From Lantana camara (taxonomy: Eukaryota; Streptophyta; Magnoliopsida; Lamiales; Verbenaceae): DNA of 64,000 bases. The stretch's first letter is position 1. Each line of letters begins with the position of its first letter. The notes beneath the pieces are model-generated. The model was not told the origin of the DNA, did not search any database, and saw only the letters and a list, made by a program, of their open reading frames with translations. Shown here piece by piece: positions 11,004 to 21,479 of the stretch. A program made the translations under genes and the position numbers. Where the stretch lies: contig CM074858.1 of NCBI GenBank assembly GCA_037501455.1, positions 81,070,501 to 81,134,500 of the forward strand, written 5' to 3'.

Positions 11004-13082
11004 TCAAAACCATTCTAAAGCTATTCTAAGTCCCATCTTCTGAAGATGACCTTGGAAAGCTTGTCGACTAAGGGGTTTAGTAAGTGGATCTGCCACGTTC
11101 TCTACTGATGTGACCCTCTCAATTTGCACATCTCCTCTTTTGATAATATCACGGATTAGGTGATACTTCCTCATAATGTGCTTGGTCCGTTGGTGAGATC
11201 TTGGTTCTCTTGCTTGAGCAACCGCCCCAGTGTTATCACAAAACACAGTTATGGGGTCTTTCATACTAGGAACAACATTCAACTCTTGAATGAAGTTTCT
11301 AATCCAAACACCTTCCTTAGTTGCATCATTTGCAGCCAAGTATTCGGCCTCAGTGGTCGAATCTGCAGTGGTAGTTTGCTTGGAACTCTTCCAACTCACT
11401 GCTCCGCCGTTTAGGCAGAAAATGTATCCTGACATTGACTTAAAATCATCTAAGTCTGATGCAAAGCTTGCATCGCAGTATCCTTCAACAGTAAGATCTT
11501 TCTGACCTCCGTAAACTAAGAATAAATCTTTAGTACTTTTCAAGTACTTAAGAATATTCTTCACGGCAGCCCAGTGACCATCTCCAGGGTCAGATTGGAG
11601 ACGACTTGTTACACTAAGTGCATAAGCCACATCCGGTCGAGTACATAACATTGCATACATTATGCTACCTATTGCTGATGCATAAGGTGTATGAGTCATT
11701 CTTTCCTTCTCAAGGTTAGTCTTAGGACACATCTTCTTTGAAAGACATGTTCCTACACTCATAGGAAGGTTCTTAGCCTTTGCTGACTCCATATTGAATC
11801 TCTTAAATACTTTGTCAATGTACATCGACTGTGATAGTCCTATTAACCTTCTAGATCTATATCTATAGATTTTAATTCCAAGGATATAGGACGCATCACC
11901 CAGATCTTTCATCTCGAATTGGTTCGATAACCATAACTTAGTCACTTTCCTGTCATCCTTCGAATTCCCAATAAGAAGGATGTCATCAACATAAAGTACT
12001 AAGAATTGCACTGAGGTCTCCAATTCCTTTCTATACACACATGATTCATTCGAAATTTGAATGAAGCCAAATGCTTTGACTGATTCATCAAATCGAATAT
12101 TCCAATTCCTAGAAGCCTGTTTTAATCCATAGATTGATCTTTGGAGTTTGCAAACCTTTTGCTCACTCCCACTGAATGTGAAACCTATGGGTTGCTCCAT
12201 ATAAATGCCTTTATCAATGTCACCATTGAGAAAGGCAGTTTTCACATTCATTTGCCATATCTCGTAGTCATAATACGCAACAATGGCAAGCATGATCCGA
12301 ATAGACTTTTGCATTGCAACTGGCGAAAAGGTTTCATCAAAGTCCACGCCGGGTCTTTGAGTGAATCCTTTTGCAACCAGTCTTGCTTTGTAGGCTGCAA
12401 TGCTTCCATCAACTCCAAGCTTTCTCTTAAAGATCCATTTGCAACCTATGGGTTTGACCCCATCAGGCAAATCTACCAAGGTCCAAACTTGGTTGGAGTT
12501 CATGGAATCCATTTCGGATTTCATGGCTTCTATCCACTGTTCCGAGTCAGAATCTGAAAGTGCCTCCTCATATGTTAAAGGATCATTATCCTTTTGAGAG
12601 ATTTCATGAAAGAATCCATACCATCTCTCCGGCTGTCTAGGAGTGCGTTCAGAACGCCTTAGAGGAGGATTTACGTGTGTATCGAAATTTGTGATTGGTT
12701 GTTGTTGATCAGAAGGGGACGTTTCTTCAGTGGGTGGCGTGGGGTCACTTTCTACTTCCTCTAATTCTATGATCTTGCCTTTCTTTTCTTTAAGGAACGG
12801 TTCCTCCAGAAAAGTGGCATTTCTGGAAACAAACACCTTTTGTTCAGATTGATCATAGAAGTAGTATCCTATGGATTCCTTAGGATAACCCACAAAGTAG
12901 CATAAGTTAGAACGAGATTCTAACTTATCTCCCACTGTCCTCTTCACGTAAGCAGGACAACCCCAAATTCTTAAGTAAGAATAACTAGGGATTTTACAAT
13001 GCCACATTTCATAGGGCGTTTTAGGGATTGACTTAGAGGGAACTAGATTCAAAATCTTTGCTGCACTTTCTAGGACATAACC
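11004..13082 (-). pseudogene. Copia reverse transcriptase-RNase H (with integrase C-terminus)
   Basis: A 682-residue open stretch from 13052 to 11004. It begins in the integrase C-terminal region (RIWGCPAYVKR), passes a Pro/Ser/Glu-rich linker (about residues 95-140), then RT (about 185-430) with YVDD at 354-357, then RNase H with D527 (YCDASF), E570 (TTEAEY) and D606 (VFCDNTGA). Copies DNA from element RNA in the virus-like particle. Residue 269 is N in QMNVKTAFLNG, where the family's catalytic D of RT motif A is usual; if so, the enzyme would be inactive. A TAG just upstream (13080-13082), probably from TGG, separates it from the integrase core. Confidence 0.93.
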
Positions 13083-13445
13083 CTAGAAAGAAGGTGGTAA
13101 GTCATTGAAACTCATCATGGAACGAACCATATCAAGTAGAGTTCGATTCCTTCTCTCAGAAACTCCATTAAGCTGAGGAGTTCCCGGAGGAGTCCACTGA
13201 GTGATAATCCCATTATCTTTGAGATGATTAAGGAATTCATCACTAAGATACTCGCCTCCTCGATCAGATCGAAGTGCTTTGATCTTGTGACCAGTTTGGT
13301 TCTCAACGTCCTTTTGAAATTCTAAGAATTTCTCAAAAGCTTCAGATTTATACTTCATTAAGTATATATAACCATATCGACTAAAGTCGTCGGTAAAGGT
13401 TATGAAATACTGATGATTGTTTCTAGTGCTTACACTAAGCGGTCC
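13083..13445 (-). pseudogene. Copia integrase core
   Basis: In the frame after a frameshift the minus strand reads VCGPLSVSTRNN...FTDDFSRYGYIYLMKYKSEAFEKF, then RSDRGGEY (second catalytic Asp) and NGVSERRNRTL (catalytic Glu). The upstream frame stops near 13430-13445. A one-base loss at the position of the usual IHTDVCGP motif both shifts the frame and removes the first catalytic Asp. The open part from 13358 to 13083 is 91 residues and ends at a TAG. It would insert the cDNA into the chromosome if intact. Confidence 0.88.
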
Positions 13446-14131
13446 ACAAACATAATATGGATCAAATCCAAGACCTTAGTGGCACGTTCTACAGTTCCTT
13501 TAAAAGGAACTTTGGACATTTTTCCTTTGAGACAGGATTCGCAAGAAGTTAGCTCTTTGAGATCATTTTCAGAGAATGATCCTAAAGTGTTTATCTTGCT
13601 AATTCTGTTCTTGGAAATGTGTCCTAATCTAACGTGCCATAAGGGAGCTGAAACTTTGTCATCTCTCTTACGTTTAGTTTCTCGTTGTCTATTCATAATA
13701 TTGATATTCTGAGTTAGATAAAATCCATTACTTACAGTACCGATGTGAACAGAAGAGTTGTTCCGTTTGATAAAGAATTTTCCATTCTTAATATAAGTTT
13801 CATAACCTTCACAATCTAAAATTGGAACTGAAATTATATTACGAATAATGCTCGGTACATAAAGGACTTTATTTAAGACTAACTCAAAACTACCTAAATC
13901 TAATCTAATTGTGCCTAAAGCTCGAGCTTCAACGTTTGAGCCATCGCCGAACTTCAAGACACATTCTCCTTCTTTGAGTTGTTGGACTTCACTTAGCATC
14001 TGTACATCATTACAGATATGAGTTCCACAACCGGTATCAAGTACCCAAGAACTAGAATTAATAGAAAGATTTATTTCAACGAGAAACATACCTTTCTTTA
14101 GAGTAGCCTTGTACTCTGGGCAGTTTCTCCT
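13430..14131 (-). pseudogene. Copia protease and GAG-pre-integrase zinc domain
   Basis: Read from 14131 down: the end of the gag zinc knuckle, then the aspartic protease with active site WVLDTGCGTHI, and the VLKFGDGSN...LDLGSFELVLNKVLYVP core. The GAG-pre-integrase His/Cys domain follows (LWHVRLGHIS...LTSCESCLKGKMSKVPF). Protease cleaves the polyprotein; the zinc domain belongs to integrase. The stretch from 14089 is 219 residues and runs out of frame at the integrase start. A TAG at about 14131 separates it from gag. Confidence 0.9.
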
Positions 14132-14904
14132 CTAATGTCCCGCTTTGCCACAATGGAAGCAAACATCCTCTTTCTGATCAAGCTTCTTCTTTTGGGCCTC
14201 CCCCTTCGAAACGCCACCAATGGGCCTAAGGGGTTTCTTCTTCTTCTTTTGGGCTTTGTTGCCCTTACCTTTAGAAGGCCCAGAAGAGGAAGATGGAGCA
14301 TTCACCATCAAAACCTTATTGTCCTTCTTGATCGTGCTTTCAGCAGTCACAAGCTGACTAATCAGCTCAGCTACAGTAGCACCAACATGATTCATATTGA
14401 AGTTATGGACAAATGGGTTGAATGATGGTGGGAGCGAGGCTAGCAACAAGTCCACTGAAAGCTCATCTTTCAGTGGCATGTCCATGGAAGCAAGTTTCTC
14501 AGTAAGGGCGAGAAACTTGAGTCCATACTCATGGACACTAGAACCTTCCCTCATTCTCAAGTGGAACAATTCCTTTGAAGTGTTATACCTTGTAAAACGT
14601 TCATGAGGGCGGTAAAGTTGCTCTAAGTGGTCGTAAATCTCCCAAGCAAATTCCATGGCCTCATGTTACCTTTGCAAGTCCGGAGACATGTTAGCCAACA
14701 TAAGGCAACGGGCTTGGAGATTATCATCCTTCAACTTCTGGATCGCTTCCCGCTCGGCCCGAGTGGGAGCCTCCCCTTCGAAGAGAACACAGTTCTCTTC
14801 TCAGAATCTAAAACGATTTTTAGATTCCTCAGCCAATCAGAATAGTTGGGACCAGTCAACTTGTTTGACTCGAGGATCGATACAAGAGGGTTTTTGGTTG
14901 CCAT
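14132..14904 (-). pseudogene. Copia gag (capsid/nucleocapsid), frameshifted
   Basis: It starts with an ATG at 14904 (MATKNPLVSILESNKLTGPNYSDWLRNLKIVL, the copia-gag start). It shifts frame near 14785, continues as RAEREAIQKLKDDNLQARCLMLANMSPDLQR, hits a TAA near 14667, then runs open from 14656 to 14132 (YDHLEQLYRP, SVHEYGLKFLALTEKLASMDMPLKDEL, LLASLPPSFNPF). The end is basic and carries the zinc knuckle CFHCGKAGH, cut by a TAG where WKRNC-like sequence is usual. Gag would form the particle shell and bind RNA; it is inactive here. Confidence 0.9.
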
Positions 14905-15110
14905 TTCAAAATACGTAGAGAATCACAGAATCTACGACCTAAATGGTAAAACAGAGAACTAGTGAGCATGCTGAATTATAACGATATACAAAAGATAAGG
15001 TCTTTAATCTAATGTAGCTCCCACTGTTTTTCAAAGATCTATAATTCCCAAAGATCTAAGAGGAACACGTTTCCCAATGGGTACTAAGATCTTAGGCATT
15101 TTACCTCGAA

Positions 15111-15430
15111 CCCACGACTCGCGGACATTCTAAGTAAAACCCTAGGTAGGTACAACCTACCAATTCTAACACCTTTAGAACTCTTAGTAATTATTTTTGC
15201 ATCACCTATCTTTCAATATGGACCCACGACTCGTGCGACATCCATATTTACTTAGGCGTTTAGCTAGACCTATCAATCATAAGATCATGATCAAAACTTA
15301 GTTCGAACGACCCACGACTCGCGGACATCGCCCTTGCTAAAATTGATCACGAAATATTGATCATTTAAAATGATCAATTAGGTAACTAAGAACTAATAAG
15401 CTCCACTAGCTATCCCACGACTCGCGGACA
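15111..15430 (-). repeat. Four constant-loop, variable-stem hairpins
   Basis: CCCACGACTCGCGGACA (plus strand) occurs at 15111-15127, 15311-15327 and 15414-15430, and as a slightly altered 18-nt form at 15223-15240. The flanks pair with each other but differ between copies: AATATGGA/TCCATATT (copy 2), CTAGCTAT/ATAACTAG with a bulge (copy 4), CGA/TCG (copy 3), GAA/TTC with CTTAG/CTAAG further out (copy 1). Confidence 0.75.
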
Positions 15431-16559
15431 ATAACTAGCTTCACTTACTAAACTTAAAACCTATTGATGGAATGTTAGGAATTTAATTCAAAATTTGCAT
15501 CTCGAATTAAACACCTATTTGTTCGACATTAGCTTAATATTTAATGGGAATTTTCGAATCAACTGGAGAGTTGTCCGGTTCGACCTCACCAACATATATG
15601 TTATCTAATTTTATTAGTCTTGATTAATGCAAGTACACTTAAATGCATTTCAAACAAGCACATAAACAGATAACATGTCCTAGCATGATACTAACATGTA
15701 ATGATCATGGGTTCTACCTATCTTATGCGTGATATGTGGGAGCCACTCCACAATCACAAGTTCTAACATACATGCCACATAAACAGTTCAAATCACATAA
15801 GGGAAAGCGGTAACAAAATACGAGCCCTATCTCTATTACATTTAACAATTGAGATTCCCCTCCCTAACATTTTGAGGGGTCTTCACTTATGGCCTCCTTG
15901 TTACTTGAATGTGGTCCATCTTACTCCATGGGTGCATTGTCTCCAAAATGAAAATAAAACCTCACCACCTATCTCTACTCTCAAATTACAATAAAAAGAA
16001 AAAGACATAAAGTAATAAGGCTCAATCTTCATATTGGCCTTAGACAATTACACGGGGCATACCCCGGCCTAAAAAACATAATATGGAAAGCCACATAATA
16101 AATCACATAACAATACGCAAATAAGTGAGGCTCCAACCTCAATTGAAAAACGCAATTATAGGGCTCCAACCCCAATTTAAACCACCCATGTGCATAAATT
16201 AAAACCATACATAAGTCTAAACCCATGATCACCTAACATGCTTTTGCGAGAATTTAAATTTAGCCAATAAATTAAAATTCCCGTTTCAAGTCCTAATGAC
16301 TTAAAACATGACTTGATGAGAGTCTTATTTATAAAAGTTTTCAATAAATCCCAAATTAACAAAACAAATAAAATTCCAATTAATTTCTGAAAATTAATAA
16401 TTTTATCAAAGATGTAATTTCCCAGAATATAAACCGTTTCTATTTCTCAAAAATCCCAATTTTAAGTTTTATTCAGAAATTAAAATAAATATTCAAAAAT
16501 AAAATTTTAAAATTAAAATAAAAAATTGGGACTGGATTGCACGATAAACGAAAACGGAT

Positions 16560-16790
16560 TACGAAAACACGGGGGCCGTACGCGAAGAGAGCAGTGCGCG
16601 ATGCGAGTGCGCTGCTGCGCATGGCTCCTCCCGGCCAAGTGCGGGCGACGATGGGCGGGCGCGCCCTCCCGCGCGGTTGCGGGAGGGTGCTAGGCGGTTG
16701 CCCTTGCGCGCGCCTAGGAGAGGCGGGCGACGGCGCGCGAAGGCCGCGCTCCCGACGCCTTCGCGTGCGGGGTTTCGTGTGTTCGTCATA
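16560..16790. other. GC-rich hairpin island in the copia leader
   Basis: About 230 bp of strongly GC-rich sequence in AT-rich surroundings, with perfect hairpins: CCCTCCCGC/GCGGGAGGG at 16664-16687 (6-nt loop), CTAGGCG/CGCCTAG at 16690-16717, CGCGAAGGC/GCCTTCGCG at 16736-16765. Open frames on both strands are a by-product of base composition; no protein is recognisable. Confidence 0.8.
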
Positions 16791-17050
16791 ATCCGGGTTA
16801 CCATTTCGTATTTTCGTTCAAAAGCAAAACCAATCCAATAAATCCAAAAACAGTTTATATAATTTCAAATCTAAAATAGTTTTTCAAAAATTAAATTTTG
16901 CAAAAAACCAATTTTCAGAAACTTTCAGGAAAAAATACAGTTTCGTAATTCAGGCTTTCTAAAACAATTACAAATACTTAATCGCATCAAGCCTAAGAAT
17001 TTCTACCAAATTCAGTATAATTGAGACGAATCAGAAACACGATTAACGAG

Positions 17051-17065
17051 GTGGCTCTGATACCA
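17051..17065 (-). promoter_or_regulatory. Copia primer binding site (iMet tRNA)
   Basis: TGGTATCAGAGCCAC on the minus strand, 2 nt from the 5' LTR, complementary to the initiator-Met tRNA 3' end. Confidence 0.93.
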
Positions 17066-17067
17066 CT

Positions 17068-17764
17068 TGTTGGAAAACACGAATCAGAAAGCAGCGGAAA
17101 TTTAAAAATTTTCCAACAAAAGGCTCTTGGACTCGTAATCGTGTATCCAAATTCGAAGGAATTAGAAACTTACTTTCTTAATTGTCTTTCTTGAAGCGTT
17201 TCAAGCCACCCAAGAACGCTCTTCTCGCGGCTTGATCCCCTCTCCTTGGTAAAGCTCGAATCTTCAAACTTCTAACTTGAAGCTCTCTAGAGATAGTCCA
17301 CCAACTTGACTACAATCTAACTTGTAAGGATGCTAGTTCTCTAGTTAGTGTTTAGGCTTAACCTAGGGTTTTGTTTATCTTGGAGAAAGGATGGTGTTCA
17401 ACACATGAACCAAAAGAATTCTCGATTAGCTCTAAGAGGAGCTCGAGCTCCCCTATTTATAAGAAGGGAGTGGTCGAAATTCCTATTCCTCATGGACTAA
17501 GGATTTGGTCCCTCTCTCCTATTACTTGATCACCAAGTAATTTTGACTTTGACTTTGAATTCAAATTCAAATCAACTTTCAAGAGAGCTAAATATCCAAA
17601 CTATTTTTGGATAATTTTATAATTTATTTATTTAAAATAAATAACTTATTTTATATAATTAATTAATTCACAATTAATTAACTAGATTATTTTTCTCCAA
17701 AATTAGACTTTCTTTTTAATTCAAAATTAAACCAAAGTCTATTAAATAATTAACAAATTAATTA

Positions 17765-17805
<41 letters not shown>

Positions 17806-19002
17806 CGTGAGACAAGTGTCACTCACGTGACCCACACGTGTGGTTTCACACGTGTGGAACCCTCTTGGCCCGATTAACTCGTTTAATCATTTTAAAGCCT
17901 CAACTCATGTAACCAAGTTGTTTTGTGTGACCCTCTAGGTTCTCAATTCAATTGGCAGTGAACCTAATTAATTAATTCACTAATTAATTAAATAGTCCAC
18001 AGATTAAACGACCATAGTCTAGCAACAGGTGTTTAACCCCTAGCTGAATTGGAATGTTGAGATTCGACAGAACCTTTAAGTCATTGATTCATGTGAGATA
18101 CAATCCTCCTACTTACTATCTCTCAACCAAGATCTAGGGTAAGGGAATAATCAGAACCCTAATAATCCGGTCTTAAAGCTAAGTGCATTTCATATCCATT
18201 TGATCTCAATCCAAGAAACCCTTTGCTTGATGTCTTGATCTACTGCCTTGGCCAAGGACTCCATATGGCATATGAATGACTTACACAATAATAGATCACC
18301 TTGCAAATGCAAGTGTAGGTCCTTTCTTGATTCTCATTCACTTTCATGAATCACTTGTGCAGCCCCAGCATAAGCCTTGAATCAGTTGTCTAAGGAGACA
18401 CCCTTTAAAGCTTATACCTAAGCCTACAGAGTTAACTCATAAAGTGACAAGGAACCTCAAGTCTAAGGATCAATTAATCACATCAATGACTCGTGAGATA
18501 TTTCCTAATCTGGAAGTTTCCATTTCCTGAAATAGAAACTTCCTTTCCCATTTAGGAATCTTCTCACACGGGGTACCTCAGTTAACTTACTTATTAAAGT
18601 AAGCACCCTCATGTATCACGCACGTATCAACTATACACTTTGCACCTCCATGAAACAAAGTGGTCCTTCTTAAGGGCGTGATCCCACAAGCAAGCCTTAG
18701 AGGAGTCAGGTTGACACTCCCACTGTCTGTAGGACTCATCGGCTTGGAGCATTTTACTAATCATGACTTATGTGATATAGGGCTCGTTTTATGAATCATT
18801 TCACCTAAATGGTAGAGTCCTAAAGTCATCAGGATTAGGGGAGTTCTCATACATGCACAGCTAAAGTAAACGCATACCAAACAAGAGCATATAAAGAAGT
18901 GTTGCCTCAATACGTTATTTTATTCAAAGATTGTCTGTGATTACAATAAGGAAAAGCACAAAGCGGATATACAATCGGCTTTCTAGGGCACTATTCCTAA
19001 CA
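17068..19002 (-). repeat. Copia 5' LTR
   Basis: 1935 bp, pairs with 9088-10987. It contains a longer (TA)n run (17768-17801) and a short stretch (tagctgaattggaatgt near 18040) that is absent from the 3' LTR. Confidence 0.93.
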
Positions 19003-19007
19003 AATTT
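19003..19007. repeat. TSD (right) AATTT of copia element
   Basis: Matches 9083-9087. Confidence 0.92.
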
Positions 19008-19906
19008 CTCGAGTACCGGTGGTTAACACCCGTCGGGGAGCGGGTAGGATCCCCCGACTCACACATTTTGACGGGAGAACAGGGTTGAGGAAGGCCTCCT
19101 CATCCCCAACCGGAGAAGGAGGATTTTTTATGAGTTTGTATGTTTCGTTTTGATTATGACTATGAAAGGGAGTAAGTGGGTTTGAACTCGTTCTCGCCTA
19201 GTGGTTATGATTTTGATTATGAATATGGTTCGTGAAATGGGAGTGGACTATAGATTACTAAAATTGGTTGATTTTGGCCTTCGGCCTAAACCTTTTTCTC
19301 TATATATATAATATCACGGGATAAAATGATTTAGATTGCAAAAACCACGCCCCGGTTCATGAACACTTTAATCTTGAATATGCTCTGCTATACGTACGTG
19401 TGCGTGTGTTATCCCCTCACCAATCTTTGGGACTGACCCTCGTTTTCGTTTATCTTTTTCCCCCTTTTTGTTTAAGTTACAGGTACTTTTGGAGGTTCGA
19501 GCTAGGTGGTTCTCCTTATGTCGTTGTATAAGGATAGCTCGAGTCACATGCATTGTATTTCATCTACTTAACGTATTTTGCGAATTTTGAAGTATGTATA
19601 ATTCAACAATTAGTCTGGCCTGGGATAAGATTGGTATAATTATCTTGTTTTAATTGTATATATAAGTGCTAATGTTGGATATAATGTGATAATTGCTAGC
19701 ATGTTAAATTTCGAAATTTATTGCTTCCGTGAATTATGTTATTGCGCTCTCTGTATTAGGGTCTAGACTACCTAGCTAAGGTGAGTTTTTGTTTGTCACC
19801 CATTCGCCATGGCTTGGTGCGTGTGTGGAGTTCCCATTTCGTTACACGTTTCGGCCTATGGTGCGGGGGATGTGGTGCCCTTCGCTCGGGGTGCTACATC
19901 TAAAGG

Positions 19907-20013
19907 TTGCACTTCCCAGGGGGTCACCCATCCTAGGATTACTCTCGCCCAAGCACGCTTAACTTCGGTGTTCTAATGGGATCCGGTGCATTAGTGTTGG
20001 TATGATCGCACCC
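19907..20013 (-). pseudogene. 5S rRNA pseudogene
   Basis: The minus strand reads GGGTGCGATCATACCA...GCACCGGATCCCAT...CCGAAGTTAAGCGTGCTTGGGCGAGAG...GGATGGGTGACC...TGGGAAGT, the plant 5S rRNA with its internal promoter region. About 8 nt near the 3' end are missing compared with the usual ...AAGTCCTCGTGTTGCA, and several substitutions are present. It is preceded by A9 on the minus strand. It lies between the spacer after LTR B and the TRIM, not in a 5S array. Confidence 0.9.
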
Positions 20014-20028
20014 CTCCCTTTTTTTTTC

Positions 20029-20566
20029 TGTCACGCCCTGGGTCTGCGGGCCCGTTGGACGCGAGCGCAAGTCTCCAAGCCCACAGAGTATAACCTGAAA
20101 TTGGGCCTAAGCCACTGCCCAATAGGGATATCCATTGGTTATATTTGGACTCTTTAACTTATATACTGAACTTAATTCTCATATTTTCCCGATAAGGGAC
20201 AGGGGTGTCACAATCACCCCTCCTTCAGAATCGTGACGTCCTCATCGTGGCATGACATATAGCCCATGATCGACTCGTCTGCGTTGGGACTCTAGAGGTG
20301 GCTCCTACGGGCTCAAGAGATGGCTCCCACACATGTAGCACTTTGCCCCGTATAACACTTAGCTCCTGCGACTGACGAGCGGCTCTGATACCATCTGTCA
20401 TACCCCGGGTCCGCGGGCTCGTTGGACGCGAGAGCAAGTCTCCAAGCCCACCCAGTATAACCTAAAATTGGGCCTAAACCACTGCCCAAAAGGGATATCC
20501 ATTGGTTATACTTGGGCTCTTTAACTTAATTCTCATATTTTCCCGATGTGGGATAGGGGTGTCACA
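20029..20566 (-). mobile_element. TRIM (miniature LTR retrotransposon)
   Basis: Two direct repeats, 20029-20212 (184 bp) and 20396-20566 (171 bp), both TGTCA...GGGGTGTCACA, about 88% alike by eye, enclosing 183 bp without coding capacity. On the minus strand TGGTATCAGAGCC (20393-20381) sits 2 nt from the right LTR as PBS, and a purine run (GGAGGGGTGAT, about 20223-20213) precedes the left LTR as PPT. Total 538 bp, in the TRIM size range; it depends on proteins of other elements. Its right flank is CTGTC, but its left flank (TTTTC) does not match. Confidence 0.88.
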
Positions 20567-20571
20567 CTGTC
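20567..20571. repeat. CTGTC, right flank of composite insertion
   Basis: Matches 8141-8145 and directly follows the TRIM end. Confidence 0.6.
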
Positions 20572-20985
20572 TGAAAAGACAATTGAATTTCAAATTTTGG
20601 AAAGTGAAATTGTGCACTTTCCTTCCCTCGTTTTATTATTCAGCCCATGCCTAAATTTCATTTTCCTTTTTTTTTTTAATGAATTTCATTTTCATAATTA
20701 TATTATAACATAAATATTAATAATGATAATATATATATGGTGACATTTGTTTTAAAATTTTCATAATAAATATACCATATTAAGACCCTTTAATAAATAC
20801 GTCACAATAATTTTATTATATTGTGACGCCTAATGTAAAAGTGTCTTATTATTATTAATTTAGTTAATAAATAATTTGATAGAAAAGGTAAATTCAATCT
20901 AATAAGATACCTCAACGAACAACGTCTCAACAGTTGGTATATTATGATGCTTTTTAATAGGCGTCATAACAGGGCATTTAAATCA

Positions 20986-21004
20986 GGCAGTTTTTGTAGT
21001 AGTG
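20986..21004 (-). repeat. CACTA terminal inverted repeat
   Basis: CACTACTACAAAAACTGCC on the minus strand. The next bases (TAA, 21005-21007) would be the 3-bp target duplication. Confidence 0.85.
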
Positions 21005-21396
21005 TAAGTGGCGTAAATAGTATGAATTTATGAATGCTCGTGGTATGATATTATATGACTTAATATGAATTTATTTGACGTGAAATGAGTTTGTTTCTTG
21101 GATTAATTGTGTGATATTTCGATATTTGCTTCAAAATGCCTAAGTGTGAACTTCTATGATGTGCATTGCATCATTTGCATTCATATGCATTTGCCGAGCG
21201 TTTCTATGGTTCATTTTGAGTCTTAGTATTGTCTTTTGTGTTTAGATTGTTCAAGTGGAGTAGCTTGTTGGTGTGGAGTCGCTCCGTAGGTGTGCTTTGA
21301 GCCCGTTCGTTTGGTTTGTTCATCGGGATGAGGTTTTCTTTCTTTTAGTTATTATAAACTACAACCCTAAATGTGTTTTAAGCTCGCATGTGACGT

Positions 21397-21479
<83 letters not shown>

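Larger units (their letters stand above)
14905..17050 (-). other. Copia 5' leader, long and structured, non-coding
   Basis: A 2.1-kb leader between the PBS and the gag start, without protein similarity. It holds four copies of a 17-nt word inside variable stems (15111-15430) and a GC-rich hairpin island (16560-16790). The rest is AT-rich. Confidence 0.75.
9088..19002 (-). mobile_element. Ty1/copia retrotransposon, Angela-type, full-length but inactive
   Basis: 9.9 kb with two LTRs of 1900 and 1935 bp, an iMet-type PBS, a PPT, and gag-protease-integrase-RT-RNase H in copia order on the minus strand, flanked by AATTT. Protein wording such as YASAIGSIMYAM and VSWKSSKQ, plus the long LTRs, fits the Angela/BARE lineage. 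The coding region has two frameshifts and at least three nonsense codons. The LTRs differ by scattered substitutions and indels, including a 17-bp difference near 10038/18040, so the insertion is older than the Athila and LARD insertions in this window. Confidence 0.92.
8146..19898 (+). mobile_element. LTR B (about 1.83 kb) split by a copia element
   Basis: LTR-own DNA is 8146-9087 and 19008-19898. It starts TGTAACATCTCG and ends CGGGGTGCTACA, and it has the family's 3' signature GTGCGGGGGATGTGGTGCC. A mini-exon-like cassette lies at 8572-8657 (TTGTTCAG before, GTGAGG after), and a degenerate CAATCT/GGACTG hairpin near 19421. After the LTR come seven bases (tctaaag) like the usual LTR-PBS spacer, but a 5S-like sequence stands where TGGTATCAGAGC should be. 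It lacks the palindrome array and the 154-bp block of the longer LTRs. Confidence 0.8.
1..21004 (-). mobile_element. CACTA (En/Spm-type) DNA transposon, right-hand part, with nested insertions
   Basis: The minus-strand transposase at 1-2516 and a terminus at 21004 define a CACTA element whose left end is outside the window. Read on the minus strand, the terminus begins CACTACTACAAAAACTGCC, a classic CACTA-family end. Element-own DNA in the window is 1-3262, 7122-8145 and 20572-21004; the rest came in later as a solo LTR and a composite LTR/TRIM block. The DNA just inside the end (20572-20985) has short repeated words such as gacgcctaa, gcgtcata and aagtgtctt, as expected of subterminal transposase-binding regions. 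The element lies within an LTR that continues at 21005. The 3-bp duplication cannot be checked because the left end is missing. Confidence 0.85.

Noticed and set aside
16537..16804. ORFs on both strands in the GC island
   Set aside because: High GC lowers stop frequency; Arg/Ala/Gly-rich translations without family resemblance.
8146..19898. LTR B as a simple solo LTR
   Set aside because: The base after its end begins TCTAA, not CTGTC, so it has no TSD of its own.
19907..20566. Canonical Cassandra TRIM
   Set aside because: The 5S sequence lies outside the paired TRIM LTRs, whereas Cassandra carries it inside them.
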